64,000 bases of DNA from UBA6144 sp964399165 (GTDB lineage Bacteria; Bdellovibrionota; Bacteriovoracia; Bacteriovoracales; Bacteriovoracaceae). The notes beneath the pieces are model-generated. The model was given only the letters and a program-made list of their open reading frames with translations, did not search any database and was not told the DNA's origin. The stretch covers positions 130,064 through 194,063 of the forward strand of contig CAYNPO010000004.1 of assembly GCA_964399165.1 (NCBI GenBank), given 5' to 3'. The translations under genes were made by a program, and so were the position numbers. Below, one piece after another: positions 32,334-40,494 of this stretch (position 1 is the stretch's first letter; each line of letters opens with the position of its first letter).

Positions 32334-33095
32334 TCAGGTTTGGCCGGGAGGCAGGGTGAGTATCTCGTAGCCGTCCTCGGTGATGAGGATGGTGTGTTCG
32401 AACTGGGCGGACCAGGATTTGTCCTTGGTCACCACGGTCCAGCCGTCGTCGAGGACTTTGCAGTGGCGCTTACCCAAATTGATCATGGGTTCCACGGTGA
32501 ATGTCATGCCCGGCTTCATCTCCACGCCGGTGCCGCGGCGGCCGTAGTGCAGGATCTGGGGATCCTCGTGGAACTCTCGGCCGATGCCATGACCGCAGTA
32601 TTCCTGGACCACGCTGAAGCCGTTGGCGTGGGCGATCTCCTCGATGGCGGCGCCGATGTCGCCGGTGCGGGCGCCGGGGCGGCAGACGGCGATACCCGCC
32701 ATCATGCACTCGTGGGCCGTCTCCACCAGCTTTTTGTGCTCGGGGCGCACGTTGCCCACGAAGAAGGTGCGGTTGGTGTCCCCGTGGAAACCTTTGAGCT
32801 TGGTCGTCACGTCGATGTTGAGGATATCCCCGTCTTTGAGCACGTCCTTGGTGCTGGGGATGCCGTGGCAGATCACCTCGTTGAGGGAGGTGCACACGGA
32901 CTTGGGAAACCCGTTGTAGTTCAACGGCGCGGGAACGGCGTCCCGCTCAGTGATGTAGGCATGGCACAGGCGGTTGATGTCCTCGGTGGTCATGCCCACG
33001 CGGATCTTCCCGCCCAGGTACTCCAGCGTCTCCGCGGCGAGGCGGCAGGTGTCCCGCATGAGCTGGATTTCCCGGCTGGATTTGATGCTGATCAT
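32334..33095 (-). CDS. map: Methionine aminopeptidase, type I
   Basis: 253 residues, typical length. Metal-ligand signatures: 'LNIDVTTKLKGFHGDTNRTF' (Asp, Asp), 'YCGHGIGREFHEDPQILHYG' (His), 'TVEPMINLG' (Glu) and 'QFEHTILITEDGYEILT' (Glu). Removes initiator Met. ATG at 33095 has no Shine-Dalgarno sequence but a TATAAC -10-like element eight bases upstream. Followed directly by the BFD-like gene. Confidence 0.97.
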   Translation of the reverse strand: MISIKSSREIQLMRDTCRLAAETLEYLGGKIRVGMTTEDINRLCHAYITERDAVPAPLNYNGFPKSVCTSLNEVICHGIPSTKDVLKDGDILNIDVTTKLKGFHGDTNRTFFVGNVRPEHKKLVETAHECMMAGIAVCRPGARTGDIGAAIEEIAHANGFSVVQEYCGHGIGREFHEDPQILHYGRRGTGVEMKPGMTFTVEPMINLGKRHCKVLDDGWTVVTKDKSWSAQFEHTILITEDGYEILTLPPGQT

Positions 33096-33103
33096 GGATT
33101 GGA

Positions 33104-33109
33104 GTTATA
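33104..33109 (-). promoter_or_regulatory. -10 element of map (TATAAC)
   Basis: Minus-strand TATAAC ends eight bases before the ATG at 33095. With no ribosome site between, transcription is probably leaderless or nearly so. The -35 region is weak. Confidence 0.42.
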
Positions 33110-33126
33110 GCGCGTCAGAGGCGGAA

Positions 33127-33155
33127 TTGACACCCCGGAGGGCGGCCCCTACTCT
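33127..33155 (+). promoter_or_regulatory. Consensus -35 with optimal spacing at the ATG of the 2-hydroxyacid dehydrogenase
   Basis: TTGACA (33127-33132), exactly 17 bases, then TACTCT (33150-33155), then six bases to the ATG at 33162. The predicted start point coincides with the start codon, so the mRNA would be leaderless. Divergent with the map promoter. Confidence 0.6.
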
Positions 33156-33161
33156 GGGTCC

Positions 33162-34109
33162 ATGCTTCGCACCTGGGTGAAACGCACCGACGGCTCCTCA
33201 TACTTCCCCCCTCATTTCCACAACATGGAGAAGGGGGCGCTGGAGGCCGTGGCCGGCGTGGGGTACCTGGGGTTGGGCGAGGCGCTCCCTTCCGAGGGGG
33301 ATGTGTGCCTGCTGACCAACACCCTCACCCGCCTGCCCGACTGGGAATTCCTGCGCCCCCGGGTCAAACTCGTGCTCCACCCCAACTCGGGCTTCGACAA
33401 TTTGCTGTCCGGTCTGGAAGCTTGGGACGGTATTCCCGTGGTGCTCGGTAACCCGGTGAGGGCCCAGGCCGTGGCCCAATGGACGCTGGCGGCTTTGCTT
33501 CAGCACGTGGTTCCCATTACCGGCGCACCCGCTTGGCCCACCTCCCGCGAGTGGGCTCGTCCCCTGGTGGGCGAAAAGCAAATCCTCCTTGTGGGGCACG
33601 GGCTCGTGGGGCAACTAGTGCAGGACGGCCTGGCTGCCATGGGGGCCACCGCCCGTGTGCACGATCCCTTCAAAGGCCACGCGGCCGACCTCCGGGAAAG
33701 CTGGGACGTGGTCATCCTGGCTGCTTCCCTCAACCCGACCAGCCGGCACATACTGGGTAAAGACTTTTTTGACCACGCATTTCCCGAGCTTTTACTCATC
33801 AACCCCGCTAGGGGCGAACTAGTGGACGAAACCGCCTTGCGCGCATTCCTGCGCCGTTGCCCCCGGGCACGGGCGGTGCTGGACGTGCACGCGAGGGAGC
33901 CCTACCCCGCCGGTTACTGGGCGGATTGCCCCAACGTACTGCCCACGCCCCACGTAGCCGGCGTGTGGAGCGGCCTGGTGGAAAGCATGGTGTCCTTCGA
34001 GGCGGCTATCCTGCGCGACTGGCACGGGCTGGGGCCAGACGGCTTCCGCGCTCGCCACGGAAATCTCCTACTGGAAAACCGCCTCACCTCCCAGGGTTGG
34101 CACCGGTGA
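33162..34109 (+). CDS. D-isomer-specific 2-hydroxyacid dehydrogenase family protein
   Basis: 315 residues. NAD-binding glycine motif GHGLVGQLV (about residues 146-154) followed by the acidic region, 'LINPARGELVDETALRAFLR' (family signature 3 with Arg) and C-terminal 'NVLPTPHVAG' with the catalytic His. Substrate is not predictable: glycerate, phosphoerythronate and hydroxypyruvate-type enzymes share these motifs. The N-terminal substrate domain is short and divergent. Overlaps aat by four bases (GTGA). Confidence 0.85.
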   Translation: MLRTWVKRTDGSSYFPPHFHNMEKGALEAVAGVGYLGLGEALPSEGDVCLLTNTLTRLPDWEFLRPRVKLVLHPNSGFDNLLSGLEAWDGIPVVLGNPVRAQAVAQWTLAALLQHVVPITGAPAWPTSREWARPLVGEKQILLVGHGLVGQLVQDGLAAMGATARVHDPFKGHAADLRESWDVVILAASLNPTSRHILGKDFFDHAFPELLLINPARGELVDETALRAFLRRCPRARAVLDVHAREPYPAGYWADCPNVLPTPHVAGVWSGLVESMVSFEAAILRDWHGLGPDGFRARHGNLLLENRLTSQGWHR

Positions 34110-34753
34110 CCCGACGTAAGATCGTCTTCCCGCCGGTGGAAGAGGCTACCGAGGACGGGCTGGTCGCGGTGGGCGGGGACATGGAGCCGGACACGCTGCT
34201 GGAGGCCTACTCGCGGGGCATTTTCCCTTGGCCCCTCTCCCCCGAATTCCCTTTGGCATGGTTCTCGCCGGATCCACGCGGCGTCCTGTTCTTCGACGAA
34301 CTCCACGTGCCCCGCAGCTTCGCCAAGTTCCTGCGCAAAGTACCTTTCGAGGTGCGCTTCGACGAGGCCTTTCCCGAGATCATCCGCCACTGCGCCACCG
34401 TCCCGCGGAGGGAGGGCTCCACCTGGATCACCCCCGACATCATCCGGGGCTACACGCGGCTCTTCGAAGAGGGCCACGCCTGGTGCGCGGGAGCGTGGCT
34501 CCACGGCAAGCTGGTAGGGGGCCTCTATGGCGTATACCTGGGAGATTTCGTCTCAGGCGAGAGCATGTTCACCCTCGCCGACGGCGCGGGCAAGGCAGCC
34601 CTACTGGGGGCGGTCTCACGGTTTGAGTCCGAAGGGCTCACCTGGATGGACACACAAATGGTTACATCAGTTGTGGAAGGCTTCGGTGGCCGTTACATAT
34701 CACGGAAGGAATTTCTAAGTATGCTTGCTGAGTGCATTCGTGTTGAAGATTAG
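34106..34753 (+). CDS. aat: Leucyl/phenylalanyl-tRNA--protein transferase
   Basis: 215 residues from GTG at 34106 overlapping the upstream stop. Family motifs: FPPVEEATEDGLVAVGGD, LLEAYSRGIFPWPLSPEFPL, 'WFSPDPRGVL', 'GVYLGDFVSGESMF' and 'MDTQMVTSVVEGFGGRYISR' (normally 'DCQ...HL.SLGA..I.R'). It attaches Leu or Phe to N-terminal Arg/Lys, creating N-degrons. The last 30 codons use AT-rich codons unlike the rest of the gene, merging with an AT-richer downstream stretch. The protein still appears complete. Confidence 0.94.
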   Translation: MTRRKIVFPPVEEATEDGLVAVGGDMEPDTLLEAYSRGIFPWPLSPEFPLAWFSPDPRGVLFFDELHVPRSFAKFLRKVPFEVRFDEAFPEIIRHCATVPRREGSTWITPDIIRGYTRLFEEGHAWCAGAWLHGKLVGGLYGVYLGDFVSGESMFTLADGAGKAALLGAVSRFESEGLTWMDTQMVTSVVEGFGGRYISRKEFLSMLAECIRVED

Positions 34754-34776
34754 CTCCAAACAAGCCTAGGGGGATT

Positions 34777-35244
34777 GTGACTCATCAATGCGGCCTGTCT
34801 ATGGATTCGGCTTGGAAGTTTTTAACCGTCATCGTCGCCGTAGTAGGTGCCTGGATCGCTTACCGACAGCACTTCTTGGCCCGCGAAAAGTTTAAGCTCG
34901 ACTTGTTTGAAAAGCGTTTCGCGGTTTTCTCTGCCGTAAGAACATTCCTAAGCCACATCATGTCTGAAGGCAAATTGGATTACGGCTCGCTGGCCACCTT
35001 CCGTGGTGCCACCGCCGAAGCCTCTTTTTTGTTCGGAGATGACATGACTTCCTATATCGGAGAGATCGACACTCGCGCCATGCGCATGAAGAAATTAGCT
35101 ATCAGCTACAAGGACATGCCTATAGGGGACCAGCGGAGTCAGCTGGTCGAGGAAGAGAGCCAAGAACTCGTATGGCTTATCGACCAGCTTCCCATGTTAA
35201 AAAGTAAGTTTGAACCTTACTTAAAATTTAGGCTCTGGCATTAG
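34777..35244 (+). CDS. Single-helix membrane protein, unknown, AT-richer DNA
   Basis: 155 residues from GTG at 34777 (AGGGGGATT upstream); an ATG at 34801 is an alternative start. N-terminal helix (about 13-28, WKFLTVIVAVVGAWIAY) followed by 'RQHFLAREKFKLDLFEKRFA', a helical pattern common in hypothetical proteins carrying a short N-terminal anchor and a cytoplasmic four-helix part. Codon use is markedly AT-richer than neighbours, suggesting acquisition. Convergent with the desaturase, four-base overlap. Confidence 0.68.
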   Translation: MTHQCGLSMDSAWKFLTVIVAVVGAWIAYRQHFLAREKFKLDLFEKRFAVFSAVRTFLSHIMSEGKLDYGSLATFRGATAEASFLFGDDMTSYIGEIDTRAMRMKKLAISYKDMPIGDQRSQLVEEESQELVWLIDQLPMLKSKFEPYLKFRLWH

Positions 35245-36344
35245 GCGTAGGCGAGCCCGAGTTCCTCGTTGGCGCGCACCGTGCGCTGGAGCTCCTCCAC
35301 CAGTGCCTTCAGACGGGCGTCGAATTTCACGCGCTGACCGTTGAAGCGCACCTTCTGCCCCTGGATGTACGCCGCGACCGCTTCGCGTAGCTCCTGGGCG
35401 GAAGTCTGGTACTCCTGCGCGAGCTCCTCGAACTTGTGCTTGAAGCGATGGTCCTTCTCCATCAGCGCCCGCACCTTGCGGCTCATCTCCTCCTTCAAGG
35501 TGACGGTGGTGTAGCTGTGGCGGATGTTGGCCATGCGCACGCGGGCCAAGGCCCAGATGTAGGCCCAGCCGATGTCGAACTCGTACCAACGGTGGCGGAA
35601 CGAGCAGGACCGTTGGTGGGCATGGTGGTTGTTGTGATCCAGCTCGCCGCAGATGATGAAATTCAGCGGAAAGAGGAAGCCGATGTTGCGGCTGTTGTCC
35701 CCGGAGGCGTGGTTACGGTAACCCCAGGTGTGGGCCAGGGCGTTCACCCCGCCCACGGCGAACAGCGGGGAGACGAGGAAGTTCACGCCCATGAGCACCA
35801 GGCCCGCCTTGGGGCCCACGAGCAGAATCAGGAGCAAAGAAAACAGGAATGGGCCCACGAAGAGGTTCTCGCTGATGTATTTCTCCAGGGCGTTCATCTT
35901 GATCGTGCGGCGAATTTTGAGCACGTCGGGGTGAGCCTTGGCGCGGGTGTAATCGAAGACGCCCAGGAGGAACACGCGCCAGAACCCCTTTTGCACGGGC
36001 GAGTGGGGATCCTTCTCGGTGTCCGACCAGGCATGGTGGTACACGTGGACGGAGACCCAGTCCGCCTTGCTCATGCTGGTGATCCCCCACAGCCAGACCT
36101 GCATCGCCATGTCCAAGGCCGGATGGAACTCCACGCCCTTGTGGGTGTGGGCCCGGTGGAAACACAGGCTCATGGCGGTGATGGTGATGTGGGAAATGAC
36201 GATGGCGTAAAGGGTGAGCGAGATCCAAGGATGGGAGGCGAAGAAGCCTCCGATCAGGCCGTCGGAGCCGATGTAGGTTTGCACCACCCAGTCGAGGCCG
36301 AGGTAAGAGGCCCCGAAAAACAAGATCATCAGCAGAGTCGACAT
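35241..36344 (-). CDS. Membrane fatty acid desaturase (delta-9 type)
   Basis: 367 residues from the ATG at 36344. Three histidine boxes: 'CFHRAHTHKGVEFHPALD' (HRAHTH), 'VHVYHHAWSDTEKDPHSP' (HxxHH) and 'ELDHNNHHAHQRSCSFRH' (HNNHH), with four membrane helices as in acyl-CoA/acyl-lipid desaturases. The C-terminal 90 residues form a charged helical extension ('LRARVKFDA'-like, KVRALMEKDHRFKHKFEEL) absent from many homologues. Di-iron enzyme that introduces a double bond for membrane fluidity. Downstream of the complex I-like operon by 76 bases. Confidence 0.93.
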   Translation of the reverse strand: MSTLLMILFFGASYLGLDWVVQTYIGSDGLIGGFFASHPWISLTLYAIVISHITITAMSLCFHRAHTHKGVEFHPALDMAMQVWLWGITSMSKADWVSVHVYHHAWSDTEKDPHSPVQKGFWRVFLLGVFDYTRAKAHPDVLKIRRTIKMNALEKYISENLFVGPFLFSLLLILLVGPKAGLVLMGVNFLVSPLFAVGGVNALAHTWGYRNHASGDNSRNIGFLFPLNFIICGELDHNNHHAHQRSCSFRHRWYEFDIGWAYIWALARVRMANIRHSYTTVTLKEEMSRKVRALMEKDHRFKHKFEELAQEYQTSAQELREAVAAYIQGQKVRFNGQRVKFDARLKALVEELQRTVRANEELGLAYA

Positions 36345-36420
36345 GGGGGAACCGTCCTTTTGTCCCTTAGGGGGACTCAACGATTGTCCCACGGGGAAAT
36401 CCGTCCCGCCACGGGAGAAA

Positions 36421-36831
36421 TCATGCCCACGGAAATTCGGTGAGTTCATCCTGTCCGGGAGGGAAGGCCGTGCCGTCGGCGGGACCCGGAGCGAGCGAAG
36501 TACGCGCCACTTCGTAGCACAGGCCGCAGGCCACGCAGCGCTGGCGACGCAAAAAAGTCCGCCGGGAGTTGTCGTCCGAGAAGAACGCTCCCGTCGGGCA
36601 CAGCGCTTCCGCCATCAGCAATTCCTCCCGGGACCCAGCTGCGGTGGCGGGCACCGGAATGGCGCGGGGGAAGGAGGTGGGGCCTTCACCCGTCAACGGG
36701 ACGGCGGCGTCCTCGCGCACGCCCAGTTGGCGGGCCATGCCACCGCTCACGCGGGCCCATTGGAGCGCCGCCCGTTGGCGCAACCACGCGGCCCACGGAA
36801 GGAGTTCGTAGAATTCGCGTTTGAGGATCAT
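36421..36831 (-). CDS. Ferredoxin-like subunit with a single predicted [4Fe-4S] site
   Basis: 136 residues, ATG at 36831. In 8-Fe ferredoxins (NuoI/HyfH type) cluster II is bound by CxxCxxC of the second motif and the Cys-Pro of the first. Exactly these remain: Cys78 in EALCPTGAF and Cys99, Cys102, Cys105 in 'RCVACGLCYEVART'. All ligands for the other cluster are gone (VART instead of CP). The N-terminal part is basic and could contact the membrane or partner subunit. Last gene of an operon with NuoCD-like and NuoB-like genes. Family is inferred from context and residual motif. Confidence 0.7.
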   Translation of the reverse strand: MILKREFYELLPWAAWLRQRAALQWARVSGGMARQLGVREDAAVPLTGEGPTSFPRAIPVPATAAGSREELLMAEALCPTGAFFSDDNSRRTFLRRQRCVACGLCYEVARTSLAPGPADGTAFPPGQDELTEFPWA

Positions 36832-36838
36832 GGTTCCC

Positions 36839-38416
36839 TCACCTGTCCACCGCGCTGGCGGCTATGTCCAGCGACGTGAGCGCCGGTCCCACCTGGGCGA
36901 CGGGGCATCCTTGTAAGAATTCGGGCAGCGCTTGGGCCAGAAGGCCCGCGTTGTGCTTGAGCCGCAGGTGCCCTACTCCGTCAGCGTCCGGGCGCAACTC
37001 CAAGTGGATGCCCAATTCCCCGTTGGCACCCTCCAGTGCGGTCCACTGGGTGCCGCTGGGACGCGAAGCCTGGCGCCACCATTCGCGCCATGTTTCGGCG
37101 GGTAGCGTGCCGCGGTTGAGTTCGGCGAGTCCCGCGATGTCGGACATCACCGGCCCCAGGGGAAGGTTGTCCAGCACCTGTCCCAAGATGCGGCCGGACT
37201 GGTGGATTTCCTCGCACAACACGTGTCCCCGGTCATGAGCGTCCCCGTACATCCCCACGGGCACGTCGAAGTCGATGTCGGGATAGAAATAAAAAGGGCG
37301 GGATTTCCGCAAATCAAAATTCACGCCGGCCGCGCGCAAGGCGGGGCCCGTGAGGCCCCAGTCAAGCGCGGCCTGGGACGAAAGGCCCGCCACCCGGAGG
37401 CGGCGCTGGCAGAGCGGGTTGCGTAAGACCAGCCGCTGGTACAAGACCACGCCCTCGCGCACGCCCGCGAGGGTTCCCGCGCACTCCTGGACCCAACCTG
37501 GAGGCAAGTCGTGGGGTAACCCGCCGAAGAGCGCCACCCCGGTGCCCATCCGCGAGCCGCCGTAGAGGGAGAAGAGCGAGCGCAGCCGTTCCATGGCCTC
37601 GCGGCACACTTGCATGCCCTCGTCCTGTCCCAAATCCGCCGCCAGCCTCCCCAGCACCGCGAAGTGGTGGTGGCAGCGGGCGAGTTCCATGAAGAGCATC
37701 CGCACGGCCTGGGCGCGCTCGGGCACACGCCAGAGGAAAAAGTCCTCCACCGTCTTGGCCCAGGCCACGCCAGTCAAGGCGGCGGCTTCGGGACACAGCC
37801 CGTCCAATAAAGGCCGCACCCGCGCGAGGGCCCGCCCCTGGGCCTCCTCGCTCCGCCCGCGGCGCCAATACCCCGTCTGATACCAGCTTCGGCGAACCCG
37901 CCCTTCCTCGACCTCAACCACCAGCTCCCCCTGCCCACGGGTGACGGGATGGAGCAGGTCAAAGAGGTACCACTGGCGCAACTCCTCGGGATAGGGCGCC
38001 TCGCTCAAATTAGGGTTGCTCGGCAAAGGCGGGAAAGCCAGAGGGGTGACTTCTAAGCGCTGACCCTCCATGGCGGACACCACCTCCGCCTGCGCGCGGC
38101 CCGAAGAGGGGAACACGTCGCCCACCTCCGGCAGCCGTTCGCCCGGTCCCAGGCGCACGTGGACCTGCAGGCGCTGGTGATTCTCGAGCTGGTAAAGGTG
38201 GTAGGTCACGCGCCACCCGCCCTCCGCGAGTGGCACCGTCGCCACGTCGTTAAGGAGCAGATAGCCCAGGTCCCGTTTGGCGAGCTTCAATACCTGCCGC
38301 AGCTCAGAGGTCCGGGCGCGCACATGATGGTGGTCGTGCTCGGCATGATAGTCGACGGGCCCAAAAAGGCCCGCATAGAGTTCCTTGAGGCCCCGGAAGG
38401 TCTCCCAGTCAAACAT
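36839..38416 (-). CDS. NuoC-NuoD-type fusion lacking quinone/metal ligands
   Basis: 525 residues. Residues about 30-130 resemble NuoC ('AKRDLGYLLLNDVATVPL'); about 165-525 resemble NuoD or the hydrogenase-4 large subunit: 'ERAQAVRMLFMELARCHHHF', 'GLTGPALRAAGVNFDLRKSR', 'EEIHQSGRILGQVLDN', 'ALEGANGELGIHLELR' and C-terminal SLDIAASAVDR. The quinone-site His of 'GYLHRAIEK' is replaced (GYWRRGRSEE) and the Tyr of 'DRLNYC' is replaced by LDGLCPEA. There is no CxxC pair for NiFe. A complete canonical nuoA-F lies elsewhere in the window, so this is a divergent second complex. Confidence 0.78.
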   Translation of the reverse strand: MFDWETFRGLKELYAGLFGPVDYHAEHDHHHVRARTSELRQVLKLAKRDLGYLLLNDVATVPLAEGGWRVTYHLYQLENHQRLQVHVRLGPGERLPEVGDVFPSSGRAQAEVVSAMEGQRLEVTPLAFPPLPSNPNLSEAPYPEELRQWYLFDLLHPVTRGQGELVVEVEEGRVRRSWYQTGYWRRGRSEEAQGRALARVRPLLDGLCPEAAALTGVAWAKTVEDFFLWRVPERAQAVRMLFMELARCHHHFAVLGRLAADLGQDEGMQVCREAMERLRSLFSLYGGSRMGTGVALFGGLPHDLPPGWVQECAGTLAGVREGVVLYQRLVLRNPLCQRRLRVAGLSSQAALDWGLTGPALRAAGVNFDLRKSRPFYFYPDIDFDVPVGMYGDAHDRGHVLCEEIHQSGRILGQVLDNLPLGPVMSDIAGLAELNRGTLPAETWREWWRQASRPSGTQWTALEGANGELGIHLELRPDADGVGHLRLKHNAGLLAQALPEFLQGCPVAQVGPALTSLDIAASAVDR

Positions 38417-38828
38417 GCGCGGCCTCCCCGAACAGCCCCAGCACCGCTTCCTTAAGCGCGCGAGGCGTGGGCGGCTCCCCGGGCACCACCAGGTCCACCT
38501 TCACGCGCGAAAGGCCTTCCGGACCGAGGAGGAAACCATCGCGCACCGGGGCCTCGGGCCCCACCACCACGACCTTGGCGTGGGGAGCGCGGGCCGAGTA
38601 CCAGCGCAAGAAGAATGGCCAGTTGGCGGTGGTGAAAGGACCGTGCAGGGCCAGCAGGTCGGCCCCCGCTGGCCCAGGCATCGTGCGCACCCAAACGCCG
38701 CCGCGGCGGCGCCAAGGGGACGCGGTCAGGCTCTCCCATTCCAGGACGGAGAGCCCTTCGCCAAACACGGCCACTCCGACCATGCGGCGGGTGGACCAGC
38801 GTTGTATGCGTGTCGCTTGGGCAGGCAA
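38409..38828 (-). CDS. NuoB-like subunit without any cysteine
   Basis: 139 residues, TTG start at 38828 with AGGAGG five bases upstream. It aligns by pattern with NuoB/HyfI: 'ADLLALHGPFTTANWPFFLR' (compare ADMLLVAGTITTKMAPVLR), 'HAKVVVVGPEAP', and VDLVVPGEPPTPRALKEAV (compare VDVYVPGCPPIPEGLIHAI). All four N2-cluster cysteines are missing; the protein contains no Cys at all, with Glu in place of the PGCPP Cys. It overlaps the NuoCD-like gene by eight bases. A structural rather than electron-carrying role is inferred. Confidence 0.68.
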   Translation of the reverse strand: MPAQATRIQRWSTRRMVGVAVFGEGLSVLEWESLTASPWRRRGGVWVRTMPGPAGADLLALHGPFTTANWPFFLRWYSARAPHAKVVVVGPEAPVRDGFLLGPEGLSRVKVDLVVPGEPPTPRALKEAVLGLFGEAAHV

Positions 38829-38837
38829 ACGGTCCTC

Positions 38838-40310
38838 CTAAGGAACGTATTCGGTGGCGCCTTCCGCTTCGCGGCGGTGGCGTGGGGCCCAGGGTTCTCC
38901 CTCGGGCTGCCACGCCCAGCCGGCGCGGGCCTCCCGGTTGAGATCGCCGACGCAGGCGAAGAGGCGCTCAGGAAAGGGCACCCATCCGTAGACCTTGGAA
39001 CGGGAACCGAGGGCACCGGCGTCCCAGTCCACGAAACGCCAGCGCACACCTTGCAGTCCGGTCAGCACGCGCAGGAAAGCAGGGATCTGGGAAATTCCCT
39101 GGTCCAGCCGCGCGGTGGAGCAGGAGGAGGTCGACTTGAGGGCACGCATGGATTCTTCCGCGCTCCTGCGGGTCTCCGACCACCTTCCCGCGCCGCAGTC
39201 ATAAACCCAGCCCTCCCGGTGAAGGCGCGCGTACATGGAGATCCAGGTGTTGAACCAAAAGCGCGCGGCATCGCCGTTCGGGTTGCCGGGGATCACCGTC
39301 CGAGCGCAGGTGGCGTACTCATCAGCATGGCGGGCAAAGAAACCACCGAGTCGCTGGTTAAAGGTCACCGGGCGGCCTTTCTTCTTCATCTCTTCCCGGT
39401 ACTGGAGGCGCCGCTTGGCGTCCGCGGGAGTTTTCACTTCTTGCTCCAACACGGTCGGACGCCCGGCCTCGTTCCACAGGAGCCCTTGCAGCCGGGTGCA
39501 GGCCCGGTGGAGTTTGGTCAGCTCGCCGGAGGTGAGCACCACCGAGTGGCGCCGCAGGAAGGCCACGGTTTCCCGCCGGCCCAGGGGTTGCCCCAAGCGC
39601 ACGGCCGGTGATCCTTCCTCGCCGGTGGGATTGCGGCCTTCGGCGTTTTCTAGGTGGCCCCGTACGCGGTTCCAGTCCACGCGCTTGAGCAGCCCATCCA
39701 TGCCGTCGACGTCTTGGAAGCGCTGATCCCGAGTGTCCACCGCCACCAGGAGGAGCCTGCCACGCCAGGCGTCCGCGGATCCGCAGAGACCCACTGGGCA
39801 TAGTTGCTCCACCACTCCGCCCACCAACCGCACGCGGTGGAGGACCGGGGAACGGGCGTCGTAGCGGGTCTCGCCACCGAAAACGATGATGCGCTGGGGT
39901 TGGTTGAGTTGGTCCAGATGACGTGGCACCACACCCAGGGTGTAGGGGGCCGCGGCCGGGATGTCACCGCGCTCACCCCACACGTCTTTCTGGGGACAGC
40001 TTTGGTGCGAGAACACACGCTGGCCGCTAGGCACGTCCAGCACGTAAGCGTTGGTCTGGCCCGCCACCGCCATGGGCAGGAAGTTCACCAGGCCCCGGCG
40101 CGCGTTGAAATCGGCGGATGGGTCATAGAAGAAATGGGGCTGGACCTGCCCACTCCACGTGACCAAGCTGAGCGACTGGCCCCAAGTGTACCAAACGGGC
40201 TCCACCCGCGAGAGCAGTTCCGCCTCATCCGGACGGGCAGGCTTGCCTGGAGCGCAGCCAGCCGCCACAACCAGCATTCCCAGAGAGAAAAATTGACAAA
40301 AACGCCGCAT
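38838..40310 (-). CDS. Lipoprotein upstream of the complex I-like genes, unknown function
   Basis: 490 residues from the ATG at 40310. MRRFCQFFSLGMLVVAAGC is a lipoprotein signal with lipobox VAAGC; a GTG three codons earlier is possible. Mature part holds several Cys pairs (QSCPQKD, CPVGLCG, CTRL, YDCGAG, SSCSTARL) and a beta-propeller-like beginning, but no known domain. Its stop overlaps the ribosome site of the cysteine-free NuoB-like gene (TAAGGAGG), so it is probably in the same operon. Functional link to the complex I-like proteins is unproven. Confidence 0.73.
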   Translation of the reverse strand: MRRFCQFFSLGMLVVAAGCAPGKPARPDEAELLSRVEPVWYTWGQSLSLVTWSGQVQPHFFYDPSADFNARRGLVNFLPMAVAGQTNAYVLDVPSGQRVFSHQSCPQKDVWGERGDIPAAAPYTLGVVPRHLDQLNQPQRIIVFGGETRYDARSPVLHRVRLVGGVVEQLCPVGLCGSADAWRGRLLLVAVDTRDQRFQDVDGMDGLLKRVDWNRVRGHLENAEGRNPTGEEGSPAVRLGQPLGRRETVAFLRRHSVVLTSGELTKLHRACTRLQGLLWNEAGRPTVLEQEVKTPADAKRRLQYREEMKKKGRPVTFNQRLGGFFARHADEYATCARTVIPGNPNGDAARFWFNTWISMYARLHREGWVYDCGAGRWSETRRSAEESMRALKSTSSCSTARLDQGISQIPAFLRVLTGLQGVRWRFVDWDAGALGSRSKVYGWVPFPERLFACVGDLNREARAGWAWQPEGEPWAPRHRREAEGATEYVP

Positions 40311-40337
40311 CAAGCCCACGATTGTTTAACGCTCAGC

Positions 40338-40425
40338 GCCCGAGTGGTGGAATGGTAGACACAAGGGATTTAAAATCCCTCGGACTTCACCGTCCGTACG
40401 AGTTCGAGTCTCGTCTTGGGCACCA
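40338..40425 (+). tRNA. tRNA-Leu (anticodon UAA)
   Basis: 88 nt with encoded CCA (40423-40425). Acceptor GCCCGAG pairs with CTTGGGC (one G-U), anticodon arm AGGGATT TAA AATCCCT, long variable arm (CGGACTTCACCGTCCG) typical of class II tRNA, and T arm with GTTCGAGTC. The anticodon TAA reads UUA/UUG. Confidence 0.97.
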
Positions 40426-40494
40426 ATACTTCAATGATAGCAACCCACCCACGGAAACGGACCAAAAATCCTGCGGGCGCCGCGCTGCGCACCT

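Noticed and set aside
36839..38416. Working [NiFe]-hydrogenase large subunit
   Set aside because: Neither the N-terminal CxxC nor the C-terminal DPCxxC exists; the C-terminus SLDIAASAVDR matches NuoD-type ends.
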